Origin: Acidobacteriota bacterium
GTDB taxonomy: Bacteria > Acidobacteriota > UBA6911 > JACQSX01
Assembly (NCBI GenBank): GCA_016199665.1
Contig: JACQGG010000127.1
Coordinates: forward strand, 1 to 11,961
Length of the DNA stretch: 11,961 nucleotides
Reading direction: 5' to 3'
In this document: piece after piece, positions 6,235 to 11,961 of the stretch
How the letters are laid out: every line of letters starts with the position of its first letter
Position numbering within the stretch: the stretch's first letter is position 1
Made by a program: the position numbers and the translations under genes
Notes under the pieces: model-generated
The model's database searches: none
Seen by the model: only the letters and a program-made list of their open reading frames with translations
Told to the model about the DNA's origin: nothing

Positions 6235-7248
6235 CTAACCCTGGTTCAAGAAACCCAGGTACTGCTGGACATCCTGTTCGCTTCCGATGATTAACGGCAC
6301 GCGCTGGTGCAGATGTTCCGGTTCAATCTCCAGGATTCGCTCCCGTCCCGTTGTCGCCATCCCGCCGGCCTGTTCGACCAAAAAGGCAAGGGGAGACGCT
6401 TCGTACAGGAGCCGCAGCTTCCCCTGCGGCTTGTCCTTCCCTTTCTTGTGGCCGGCCGGGTAGAGAAAAATGCCGCCGTAAAGCAGGTTCCGATGAAAAT
6501 CCGCGACCAGCGATCCCACATAGCGAGCGCTGTAAGGACGTCCGGTGGCCGCGTCGTCCTCTTTCAGATAGTTAATGTACTTGCGCGTCCCTTCGTCCCA
6601 TTGAAGAACATTGCCTTCATTGACGCTGTAAATCTTCCCCTTCTTGGGCGTCTTGATGTCGGGATGGCTCAAAAGAAATTCCCCGATGGCCGGGTCCAGC
6701 GTGAAGCCATGAACTCCGTAGCCCGCCGAATACACCAGCACCGTGCTCGAGCCATAAACGATATATCCGGCGACAACCTGCTCGATCCCCTTCCGCAGGC
6801 AGTCTTCTACGGTTCCATCGGAGCCGAGCGTTTTCTTGCGGTAAATGGAGAAGATCGTGCCCACACTGACGTTGGCGTCAATATTGGAAGAGCCATCCAG
6901 CGGATCAAACAAAAGGACGTACTTCCCCTTGGAGAAACGGGAGGGAATGGGGATGATGTCGTCGGCCTCCTCGGACGCCATCACACAAAGATGGCCTCCG
7001 TGGTCCATGGCCCGATAAATCACATCATTGGCGAACACATCCAGCTTGGTGACCTCATCTCCGTGAACATTGTGTGATCCGGTCAGGCCAAGGATTTGAG
7101 CCAGTCCCGCCTTATTGACCTGACAGGAAATGACCTTGGCTGCCAGGATCAAGTCCCAGAGCAAGCCGGTCAGGTCACCTGTTGCCTCCGGGTGCTGCTG
7201 CTGTGCCTCAAGAACATGCCGCTGTACTGTTACGATTTTTTGGCTCAT
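6235..7248 (-). CDS. fbp: Fructose-1,6-bisphosphatase, class 1
   Basis: Hydrolyses fructose-1,6-bisphosphate to fructose-6-phosphate, the committed step of gluconeogenesis; Mg-dependent and cytosolic. The 337-residue product is the normal length. Family marks: NVHGDEVTKLDVFAND (60-75), the metal-ligand acids in MASEEADD (90-97), the signature LLFDPLDGSSNID (112-124), RPYSARYVGSLVADFHRNL (237-255), FLYPAGHKKGK and KLRLLYEASPLAFLVEQAGG (277-296) with Glu283. GGAGG stands four bases before the ATG, one of the clearest ribosome sites in the window. A 58-base gap separates it from the upstream acetyltransferase gene, so it may be co-transcribed with it; the terminator at 6160-6200 closes the unit. 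The AMP-site architecture was not examined. Confidence 0.97.
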   Translation of the reverse strand: MSQKIVTVQRHVLEAQQQHPEATGDLTGLLWDLILAAKVISCQVNKAGLAQILGLTGSHNVHGDEVTKLDVFANDVIYRAMDHGGHLCVMASEEADDIIPIPSRFSKGKYVLLFDPLDGSSNIDANVSVGTIFSIYRKKTLGSDGTVEDCLRKGIEQVVAGYIVYGSSTVLVYSAGYGVHGFTLDPAIGEFLLSHPDIKTPKKGKIYSVNEGNVLQWDEGTRKYINYLKEDDAATGRPYSARYVGSLVADFHRNLLYGGIFLYPAGHKKGKDKPQGKLRLLYEASPLAFLVEQAGGMATTGRERILEIEPEHLHQRVPLIIGSEQDVQQYLGFLNQG

Positions 7249-7294
7249 GTTCCTCCATCAGCCACCCTCCCCGGGGCGCATTGTAACCCAAAAC

Positions 7295-7315
7295 AGGGAT
7301 AGGGGATTAGGGATT
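7295..7315. repeat. Imperfect heptamer repeat AGGGATT
   Basis: Three consecutive 7-base units AGGGATA, GGGGATT and AGGGATT lie in the fbp-acetyltransferase spacer. They supply the TAA stop codon of the acetyltransferase, so the repeat has either invaded or set the end of that gene. Confidence 0.65.
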
Positions 7316-8272
7316 AACCCGGTTCCAGTAGAAGGCGCTGAAACTCTGGACGTCGTGGAACCGGTGGTGGAGGTAAAGCCGGCGCGCGGGGCTGTTCCCT
7401 GCGGTTACGCACAGGAGCAGTTTTCTAAAACCAGACATCTGCAGACGGGAACACGCGTACTCCAGCAGACCGCTTCCAATCCCTTTGCCTTGGAGGTCTG
7501 ATCGGACGCATATCTGCGGAATTAGGGCCGCGTGCGGTCCAATCTGGGTCACCAGAATGAACCCCCCCAGGTTTCTCTGCGAATCGACAAACAAGGCGCT
7601 GGCGTAGGTCAAGAACTCGCCGCATCCGGGCGCCAGTACGAGGTTCTTCAGAAACTCCGTACACCCCTTCATGCTCCGGTACAAGGCCGAAATCTGCGCA
7701 TCGGTGTGATACGCGTAGGCAAGGAAAAGCAAATTGGCAGCGGCCGCCAGAAAGTCGTTCTCCCAGGGTCTCAGGGAAATCGAGGGCCGGACCCTCTCTC
7801 CTTCCAGACGTCTTTTCATGTAAAAGCGTTCCCAAGGCTGCAGCTCCGATCTTTCCAAGATGCCCCGCCACGGATGAGTCAAGGTAAACATCTGTCCTTC
7901 GATGCGCCGGCAGTCTGGGTCCGCAGCAAGCCGGCTAAAGATATGGGAAAAAATAAAGGATCCAGCCGATTCCGGATCGGCGCGTGTCGGCGATCCGAAG
8001 ATCCCTCCGATCGATCCAAGCTCATCTCGGAGCAGGTAGTAGCCGTAGCCGATCAGTTCGGCGCGGCGCCGAAGAGCCACCCCGGGTATCATCCCACCCG
8101 CTGCGTAGTCCCGGATGAGCCGAGCCGTCCGGCTGTAGTCCCAGTCAAGAACGTCATTCCACACCGACACCTCTTCTTCCACCAGATCCGTCAACTGCCC
8201 CGAATCGGCCTCACTCAGCGGGATGAGTTCGAACTGGGATTCCTCAGATACGAGTTCAGACTTCTCGGTCAA
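7307..8272 (-). CDS. GNAT-family N-acetyltransferase, two-part protein
   Basis: Predicted acetyl-CoA-dependent transferase; substrate unknown. The C-terminal half holds a clear GNAT core: GGFILVTQIGP (236-246) as strand 4, then motif A in PQICVRSDLQGKGIGSGLL with QGKGIG (261-266) binding the CoA pyrophosphate, LLLCVTAGNSPARRLYLHHRF with Asn293 and Tyr300. The N-terminal half (about 14-160: LIGYGYYLL, GSIGGIFGSP, a region around RRIEGQMFTL) has GNAT-like strand-helix order without motif A, so this may be a tandem or degenerate double-GNAT protein. The start shown is a TTG lying 17 bases inside the upstream antitoxin-peptidase gene, with no good ribosome site; the true start may be a little downstream. 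Its stop codon lies within a heptamer repeat. Confidence 0.8.
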   Translation of the reverse strand: MTEKSELVSEESQFELIPLSEADSGQLTDLVEEEVSVWNDVLDWDYSRTARLIRDYAAGGMIPGVALRRRAELIGYGYYLLRDELGSIGGIFGSPTRADPESAGSFIFSHIFSRLAADPDCRRIEGQMFTLTHPWRGILERSELQPWERFYMKRRLEGERVRPSISLRPWENDFLAAAANLLFLAYAYHTDAQISALYRSMKGCTEFLKNLVLAPGCGEFLTYASALFVDSQRNLGGFILVTQIGPHAALIPQICVRSDLQGKGIGSGLLEYACSRLQMSGFRKLLLCVTAGNSPARRLYLHHRFHDVQSFSAFYWNRVNP

Positions 8273-9455
8273 GAGTGCGCCTGGCTCCCGGGTAGTGACT
8301 CAGTTTGAAATCCTCTAGATGCACTGATAGCACTTGCCCGAATCCGTCTGTTAACGCAGTGCTGGTTAAGAAGTGCCTCGCCTTAACCAGCATCTCTCGA
8401 CTATGAGACCACATAACCTCATTACGGTGTTGTAGCTGCCCAAGAACGAGTGCTGGATGCACATGAACCCTTCTGGCGAATCCTACAATCTTTGCCTTTG
8501 AATAAAGTGGCTTCGTTCTAGAGATCCAATCTTCAAATTCTGCTCGATCAATGAGCGCATTCTCTGCAAAAATGTCGGCCTGCTTTTCGATCTCTGATTT
8601 ATCTTCAAATGACTGAGCCTCATCGCCAACAAGGTTCAAGTCCAAAATAGCTCTCCCATCCTTCCCATCTCCGTTATGCACATGGCCACCTTCATGCATA
8701 ATGAGATACCAAGCATGGTCTAAGCGGTCATACCGCAAACTGAGTATTATCACTGGCGATGTATCATCCAGCCAAAGACATGCCCCATCGATCTTGGAGT
8801 GCGCTATATTCTCTATTACAAGAAGCCGCACTCCCGCGCTGGCTAATATTCTTGGAACTTCTGACAATTGCGCCGGGTCCTCCAAGAGTTGTTTTAGATG
8901 GCGTATTGCTGCCGCGAATGACTCCAAAGAAAACCTGGAATTCACGTGGACGGTTTCGCCGAGCTGCTTTGCACGAGCTAGCCATGCCCCTTGGGACGGA
9001 GTGACCGTACCGTAGGATGTGGATTTCTTCGCGGCATGAGCGAGAACTGGCTGCTCATCGATTGATCGAATTCCAAGAAAATTCAAAAGGCGATCTTGTA
9101 AGACAGACCAATCTTGGGTTGGCTCGATCCAGTTTCGCCTGACCATTTCCTTGATAGGGGCTTTCTCGAAAAGCATTGCCCTCACTGCGACCGCTTTATC
9201 GTTCTCTCCGTTGATGAACAATTGGTATGCCGTTTCAAGATTCATCCACAACTCTGCACTCGTCCCAAATGCAGCTCCCAGATCGCTTGCCAAATCTGGG
9301 GAGATAGTCCGCTTCCCCTTAATCAGAGCGTTCACCACTGAAATCTGACGTCCCAGAATTTGCGCCAGATCATCCTGGCTCCATCCACGAGCCTCAAGCT
9401 CATCTCTTATGAATTCCCCTGGAGGAAAAGTTTCGGCAGTCGTTCTGTTTTCCAT
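8256..9455 (-). CDS. higA: HigA-type antitoxin fused to ImmA/IrrE (M78) metallopeptidase
   Basis: Residues 1-80 form an XRE-like helix-turn-helix of the HigA addiction-module type (FPPGEFIRDELEARGWSQDD, then ISVVNALIKGKRTISPDLA and TSAELWMNLETAYQL), expected to neutralise the toxin and repress the operon. Residues about 140-350 form an ImmA/IrrE zinc-peptidase domain with HEGGH (254-258) in YLIMHEGGHVHN and a likely third metal ligand in EIEKQADIFAENALI (about 290). Such proteases cleave regulators in other systems; here the substrate could be the antitoxin part itself or a partner. At 399 residues it is four times a plain HigA. AGGAGGG six bases before the ATG sets the start, and only 13 bases separate it from the toxin stop. 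The sequence is visibly AT-richer than its neighbours, suggesting transfer. It overlaps the GNAT frame by 17 bases. Confidence 0.88.
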   Translation of the reverse strand: MENRTTAETFPPGEFIRDELEARGWSQDDLAQILGRQISVVNALIKGKRTISPDLASDLGAAFGTSAELWMNLETAYQLFINGENDKAVAVRAMLFEKAPIKEMVRRNWIEPTQDWSVLQDRLLNFLGIRSIDEQPVLAHAAKKSTSYGTVTPSQGAWLARAKQLGETVHVNSRFSLESFAAAIRHLKQLLEDPAQLSEVPRILASAGVRLLVIENIAHSKIDGACLWLDDTSPVIILSLRYDRLDHAWYLIMHEGGHVHNGDGKDGRAILDLNLVGDEAQSFEDKSEIEKQADIFAENALIDRAEFEDWISRTKPLYSKAKIVGFARRVHVHPALVLGQLQHRNEVMWSHSREMLVKARHFLTSTALTDGFGQVLSVHLEDFKLSHYPGARRTLDREV

Positions 9456-9468
9456 GTCCGTACCCTCC

Positions 9469-9771
9469 TTAGTGATAATCCTCGATACAAATTACCGAGA
9501 TGGTTTTGTTTGGTGCTTCTCCATCGATTTCAACAATCAGTCTCCATTGATCATTTAGTCTCATTGAATGCTGATGCTGTCGATCTCCCTGTAATCTCTC
9601 AAATTTGAGCGACCGTACAGCGAGCAAGTCTCGCTCATCTATCGCTGAACGCAAGAGCTGCATAACCTTCCGAAAAGCTTTCACAATCGCTTGTGAATAG
9701 GCCCCATCGTGTGCCTTCTTCGAGTCCAGCTTATCCAGATATGAATCTCTAAATAGGACCGTGAAAGGCAT
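9469..9771 (-). CDS. higB: HigB/RelE-type toxin of type II toxin-antitoxin module
   Basis: HigB-type toxins are small ribosome-dependent mRNA interferases held in check by the antitoxin encoded next to them. The C-terminal half shows the family pattern: RSLKFERLQGDRQHQHSMRL, then NDQWRLIVEI and the closing ISVICIEDYH. I start it at the ATG at 9771 (100 residues, close to the usual 90-100, beginning MPFTVLFRDSYLDKL). The frame runs open to 9921, but the extra 50 residues lack family character and cross a promoter-like TTGACA. No good Shine-Dalgarno site precedes either ATG, which suits a short-leader transcript. Toxin-first order with the antitoxin second is typical of higBA. Base composition is AT-rich relative to the flanking genes. 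Confidence 0.85.
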   Translation of the reverse strand: MPFTVLFRDSYLDKLDSKKAHDGAYSQAIVKAFRKVMQLLRSAIDERDLLAVRSLKFERLQGDRQHQHSMRLNDQWRLIVEIDGEAPNKTISVICIEDYH

Positions 9772-9783
9772 CTCGAAAACTGA

Positions 9784-9812
9784 GGCTAAACTAAAAGGCG
9801 TACTACTGTCAA
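9784..9812 (-). promoter_or_regulatory. Possible higBA promoter
   Basis: A perfect -35 TTGACA (9812-9807, minus strand) is followed after 16 bases by a poor -10 (TTTAGC at 9790-9785), in an AT-rich stretch. Transcription would begin very close to the ATG at 9771, leaving a short leader. The weak -10 keeps this tentative. Confidence 0.3.
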
Positions 9813-9851
9813 TATGTAAATTCATAAATTCAAGAAAATGTGAATAATGCT

Positions 9852-9874
9852 GGTCGACGCTGACTGCGGAAAGT
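9852..9874. repeat. Direct repeat copy 1 in divergent toxin/PLP-enzyme spacer
   Basis: Reads GGTCGACGCTG then ACTGCGGAAAGT. It matches the copy at 10011-10033 at 20 of 23 positions. A small dyad follows (CTGC and AAAG against CTTT and GCAG, to about 9886). It lies about 80 bases upstream of the toxin start. Confidence 0.7.
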
Positions 9875-10010
9875 AATCCTTTGCAGAATTGACCGTAATT
9901 GCATTGCAGGCGCTGCCGCAATTCGCACCCAAAGAGGAAAATCTCCGCAACGGCTCAGCGACCCCCGCGGCCGGTGCGGTACCCATCCCCTTTTCGCCGC
10001 AGAGGCGCCC

Positions 10011-10033
10011 GGTCGACGCTGGCTGCGGAGAAT
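10011..10033. repeat. Direct repeat copy 2 in divergent toxin/PLP-enzyme spacer
   Basis: Reads GGTCGACGCTG then GCTGCGGAGAAT, matching the copy at 9852-9874 at 20 of 23 positions. It is also followed by a dyad (CTGCG, 7-base loop, CGCAG, ending at about 10039). It lies just upstream of the candidate -10 of the PLP enzyme gene, where an operator would be effective. Confidence 0.7.
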
Positions 10034-10048
10034 TCGCAGAGATTGCGC

Positions 10049-10064
10049 TATACTCCAAACTCCC
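10049..10064 (+). promoter_or_regulatory. Possible -10 element giving a near-leaderless transcript
   Basis: TATACT at 10049-10054 lies only 10 bases before the ATG of the trans-sulfuration enzyme. A start about 7 bases after it would leave a leader of only a few bases, consistent with the absence of any Shine-Dalgarno site there. No good -35 is found at 17-18 bases upstream, so this is weak. Confidence 0.3.
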
Positions 10065-11294
10065 ATGAGTGACCGCGCTAGACGCTGGAGAAAACGGAAG
10101 AGGAAACTGCGCCTGGAAACGTTGCTGGTACATGCGGGAGAGCGGCTGCCCACTCCTTTATCGCACCCCTCAACCACTCCCATTCAGTTGGCAACCGCCT
10201 TCGAGAGCGACAGCGCCTTGAGGCTCGACCAGATTTTTGGCGGTCAACTGCGCGGTTATGTTTACTCGCGATATGCCAATCCCACCACCGAGGCGTTGGA
10301 AGAAACTCTGGCGGCTCTGGATGGCGGCCAGAGCGCAATCGCATTTTCTTCCGGCATGGCCGCCCTACATGCCGCGTTCCTCAGTCTGGAACTCTCGCCA
10401 GGATGCCGGCTGTTGGCATCCCGCGACCTGTACGGGGCTACGTATACTCTGTTCCGTTCTCTTCTCGCGCCCTTCGGTGTGGAGATTGAATTCCTGGACT
10501 TGACCGACATGGACTCGCTGCGGGCGGCGCTGAAGAGGAAACCTCAGCCGAGAGGGCTGTTCCTTGAGGTGCTCACCAATCCGCTGCTTTACGTGATTGA
10601 TGTTCAGCAGGCGGTCCGACTCTGCCGGCGGGCCGGCGTGCCGGTGATCGTCGACAACACGTTCGCCACTCCTTTGCTGCTGAGACCATTGGAACTGGGC
10701 GCCGCCCTGGTGGTGCACAGCACGACCAAGTATCTGGCCGGCCACGGCGATGTGACCGGCGGCGTCGCGGCAGCGCTCGACGCAGAGCGCGCAGCCGCCC
10801 TGCGCACCCTGCGAAAGATTGGCGGCGGCACACCCGGTCCGTTTGACAGTTGGCTGGCGCTGCGAGGGGTCAAGACGCTATCGCTTCGCATGTCCAGAAT
10901 CTGCGACAACGCTCTTGCCATCGCTTCGTTCCTGGAAAGGCATCCAAGAGTCGAGCGGGTTCGTTATCCCGGCCTGCGGTCGCATCCACAGCACGCCACA
11001 GCGGTCAAGCTGTTCGAGAAGCGCGGCTATGGCGGGCTGGTCGCCTTCGAGATCAGAAACGCGGATAAGGCCCGGGTGCTTCGCTTCATGGATCGGCTGA
11101 CCGTCATCGGATGCGCCACGACCCTGGGAGATATCTACTCGCAGTTGTTGTATCCCCGGATCTCGTCCCATCGCGAACTGCCGCCCCGCCAGCGCATGGC
11201 TCTGGGAATTTGCGATAACCTGGTACGCCTCTCGGTCGGCATCGAGCACCCGGACGATCTCATCGATGACCTGACTGCAGCGTTGGGCGAGTAG
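10065..11294 (+). CDS. Cys/Met-metabolism PLP-dependent enzyme (cystathionine gamma-synthase/lyase family)
   Basis: Fold type I PLP enzyme of trans-sulfuration; members make or cleave cystathionine, cleave methionine, or use O-acetylhomoserine. The 409-residue product has YVYSRYANPTTEALE (65-79), FSSGMAALHA (94-103), DLYGATYTLF (121-130), TNPLLYVID (171-179), the PLP Asp197 in IVDNTFATP, the Schiff-base Lys222 in VVHSTTKYLAGHGDVTGG, and Arg388 in RLSVGIEHPDDLI for the substrate carboxylate. The late active-site segment reads CATTLGDIYSQLLYP, closer to the LGD form seen in methionine gamma-lyases and acylhomoserine sulfhydrylases than to the LGGVESL form of cystathionine gamma-synthases, so the reaction is left open. 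The N-terminus (WRKRKRKLR) is unusually basic and may be an over-extension, although no later ATG precedes the conserved part. A terminator follows at 11473-11500. Confidence 0.9.
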   Translation: MSDRARRWRKRKRKLRLETLLVHAGERLPTPLSHPSTTPIQLATAFESDSALRLDQIFGGQLRGYVYSRYANPTTEALEETLAALDGGQSAIAFSSGMAALHAAFLSLELSPGCRLLASRDLYGATYTLFRSLLAPFGVEIEFLDLTDMDSLRAALKRKPQPRGLFLEVLTNPLLYVIDVQQAVRLCRRAGVPVIVDNTFATPLLLRPLELGAALVVHSTTKYLAGHGDVTGGVAAALDAERAAALRTLRKIGGGTPGPFDSWLALRGVKTLSLRMSRICDNALAIASFLERHPRVERVRYPGLRSHPQHATAVKLFEKRGYGGLVAFEIRNADKARVLRFMDRLTVIGCATTLGDIYSQLLYPRISSHRELPPRQRMALGICDNLVRLSVGIEHPDDLIDDLTAALGE

Positions 11295-11427
11295 AGATGC
11301 AGACCTGGTGAGGCGCCAAGATTGCGAGACCGGCGAATCGCAGGCGCAGAGCGATTTTCTCCGACCGTGACCACCGTCACGCTCCAGAGGAGATTGACGG
11401 AGATAGAGTGCGGCCATTACCCTGAGG

Positions 11428-11513
11428 CCAGTTCTCCCTCTTTTCCCCTTTTTGGGGGAGAATTGGCTTCCTAACCCGGGGGCGGCTTACCGGGTTTTCC
11501 AGCTCCCCCAAAA
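11428..11513. repeat. Nested inverted repeats between convergent genes
   Basis: CCAGTTCTCCC (11428-11438) can pair with GGGAGAATTGG (11456-11466), with one G-T. The overlapping TTTTGGGGGAG (11450-11460) is perfectly complementary to CTCCCCCAAAA (11503-11513), enclosing the terminator at 11473-11500. The two foldings exclude each other. Placed between two convergent genes, this could terminate transcription from both sides. Confidence 0.6.
11473..11500 (+). terminator. Intrinsic terminator after trans-sulfuration enzyme gene
   Basis: A 7-bp stem AACCCGG (11473-11479) with CCGGGTT (11490-11496) encloses a 10-base loop and runs into TTTTCC. It lies about 180 bases after the stop codon, so the transcript would have a long 3' end unless it stops earlier. 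The stem is short and the T-run modest. Confidence 0.6.
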
Positions 11514-11566
11514 TGTCAATCGTGATCCGCATGCAATCGCCGTCTTGCAGAAGCGCATCCGCGTTT

Positions 11567-11961
11567 TTATTCTGTCGTGAAGATGGTCAGGCGCTGGCCG
11601 GGATGAATGAGAGTGGCAAGGAAGGGATTCCACTTCTGAACGGACTTGACATCGGTGCCGTACCGTCTCGCGATCGCACCCACGGTATCCCCTTTTCGGA
11701 CCCGGTGAACAACTTTGTGAGCAGCGCCGGCCCCGCTTGTCGACGCGACCTGGGTGCCCGGGCCAGATCCGCCGCTTCCTGACGCAAGTTGGGTCGTCTT
11801 TGCACCGGCGCGGCTGGCTACCGCCGTTGCAGTTGACTTGGCGGGCGACATCACCAAAACCTGTCCCACGCGAAGCACCGACCGGGCGTCCAAACCATTC
11901 AATTCCTTGAGCCGGGAAATACCGGCGCCCGTTTTGCGCGAGATTCCTGTCAATGTGTCGC
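11567..11961 (-). CDS. LysM-domain cell-wall-binding protein, C-terminal part (start beyond window)
   Basis: LysM modules bind the GlcNAc chains of peptidoglycan; proteins of this layout are often murein transglycosylases (MltD-like) or peptidases acting in the envelope. Two LysM repeats are visible. The first is cut by the window edge (DTLTGISRKTGAGISRLKEL, then RSVLRVGQVLVM). The second is complete (VVHRVRKGDTVGAIARRYG, then VQKWNPFLATLIHPGQRLTIF). They are joined by a Ser/Gly/Ala/Thr-rich linker of about 45 residues. The frame stays open through base 11961, and its leading DTL is the middle of a GDTL motif, so the TTG at 11953 is an internal codon rather than a start. The catalytic domain, if any, lies outside. 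It ends with TAA at 11567-11569 and converges with the PLP enzyme gene. Confidence 0.9.
   Translation of the reverse strand, partial: DTLTGISRKTGAGISRLKELNGLDARSVLRVGQVLVMSPAKSTATAVASRAGAKTTQLASGSGGSGPGTQVASTSGAGAAHKVVHRVRKGDTVGAIARRYGTDVKSVQKWNPFLATLIHPGQRLTIFTTE

Noticed and set aside
6307..7077. 256-codon plus-strand open frame
   Set aside because: Antisense shadow of the fructose bisphosphatase gene, whose motifs are unmistakable.
7532..8308. 258-codon plus-strand open frame
   Set aside because: Antisense to the GNAT gene; no domain pattern.
9772..9921. 50-codon N-terminal extension of the toxin
   Set aside because: It would exceed family length, crosses a TTGACA promoter-like site and a spacer repeat, and shows no conserved residues.
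8256..9921. Toxin-antitoxin patch as part of a larger integrative element
   Set aside because: No integrase, transposase, att-like repeats or tRNA flank are seen, and housekeeping genes resume immediately on both sides.
10878..11417. 179-codon minus-strand open frame
   Set aside because: Mostly antisense to the PLP enzyme gene; no motif and no ribosome site.

Overview
The window is a chromosomal segment of a moderately GC-rich bacterium, densely packed with housekeeping genes plus one short AT-richer accessory patch. There is no rRNA, tRNA, phage or transposase gene. The gene set (class 1 fructose-1,6-bisphosphatase, YhaM-type exoribonuclease, Thermus-like aspartate aminotransferase, A-type Fe-S carrier, FolB, TrmJ-type methyltransferase) together with 7-base tandem repeats in the spacers fits an Acidobacteriota-like or related soil lineage. 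That placement is inference only.

Layout, left to right. 1-419 is non-coding with 7-base repeats. 420-1079 (-) is a divergent TrpF-like isomerase, preceded by a possible short coding remnant. 1391-2149 (+) is a TrmJ/SpoU-type RNA 2'-O-methyltransferase. 2216-3430 (-) is a class I aspartate aminotransferase, divergent from an A-type Fe-S carrier at 3749-4072 (+). 4191-4547 (-) is FolB. Between FolB and the next gene lies a strong minus-strand terminator, preceded by an AT-rich stretch that carries an exact copy of the 16S rRNA tail UCACCUCCUUU; this is a candidate small RNA. 4750-5922 (-) is a YhaM-like OB-fold/HD exoribonuclease. Its GTG start overlaps the stop of a 69-codon gene at 5919-6128 (-) that contains an in-frame TGA at codon 11. 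That gene matches the Uxx-star glutaredoxin-like selenoprotein family, so the TGA very probably encodes selenocysteine. It escapes ordinary ORF calling and is the most notable item in the window.

6235-7248 (-) is fructose-1,6-bisphosphatase with a clear terminator. 7307-8272 (-) is a GNAT acetyltransferase. It overlaps the end of 8256-9455 (-), an HTH antitoxin fused to an ImmA/IrrE (M78) metallopeptidase, which sits directly downstream of a HigB/RelE-type toxin at 9469-9771 (-). 10065-11294 (+) is a trans-sulfuration PLP enzyme. The right edge (11567-11961, -) is the 3' part of a LysM protein whose start lies outside the window.

The genes form short transcription units rather than one pathway: selenoprotein-yhaM, toxin-antitoxin-GNAT (possibly continuing into fbp), and single genes elsewhere. 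Three intrinsic terminators (4595-4620 and 6160-6200 on minus, 11473-11500 on plus) support these boundaries.
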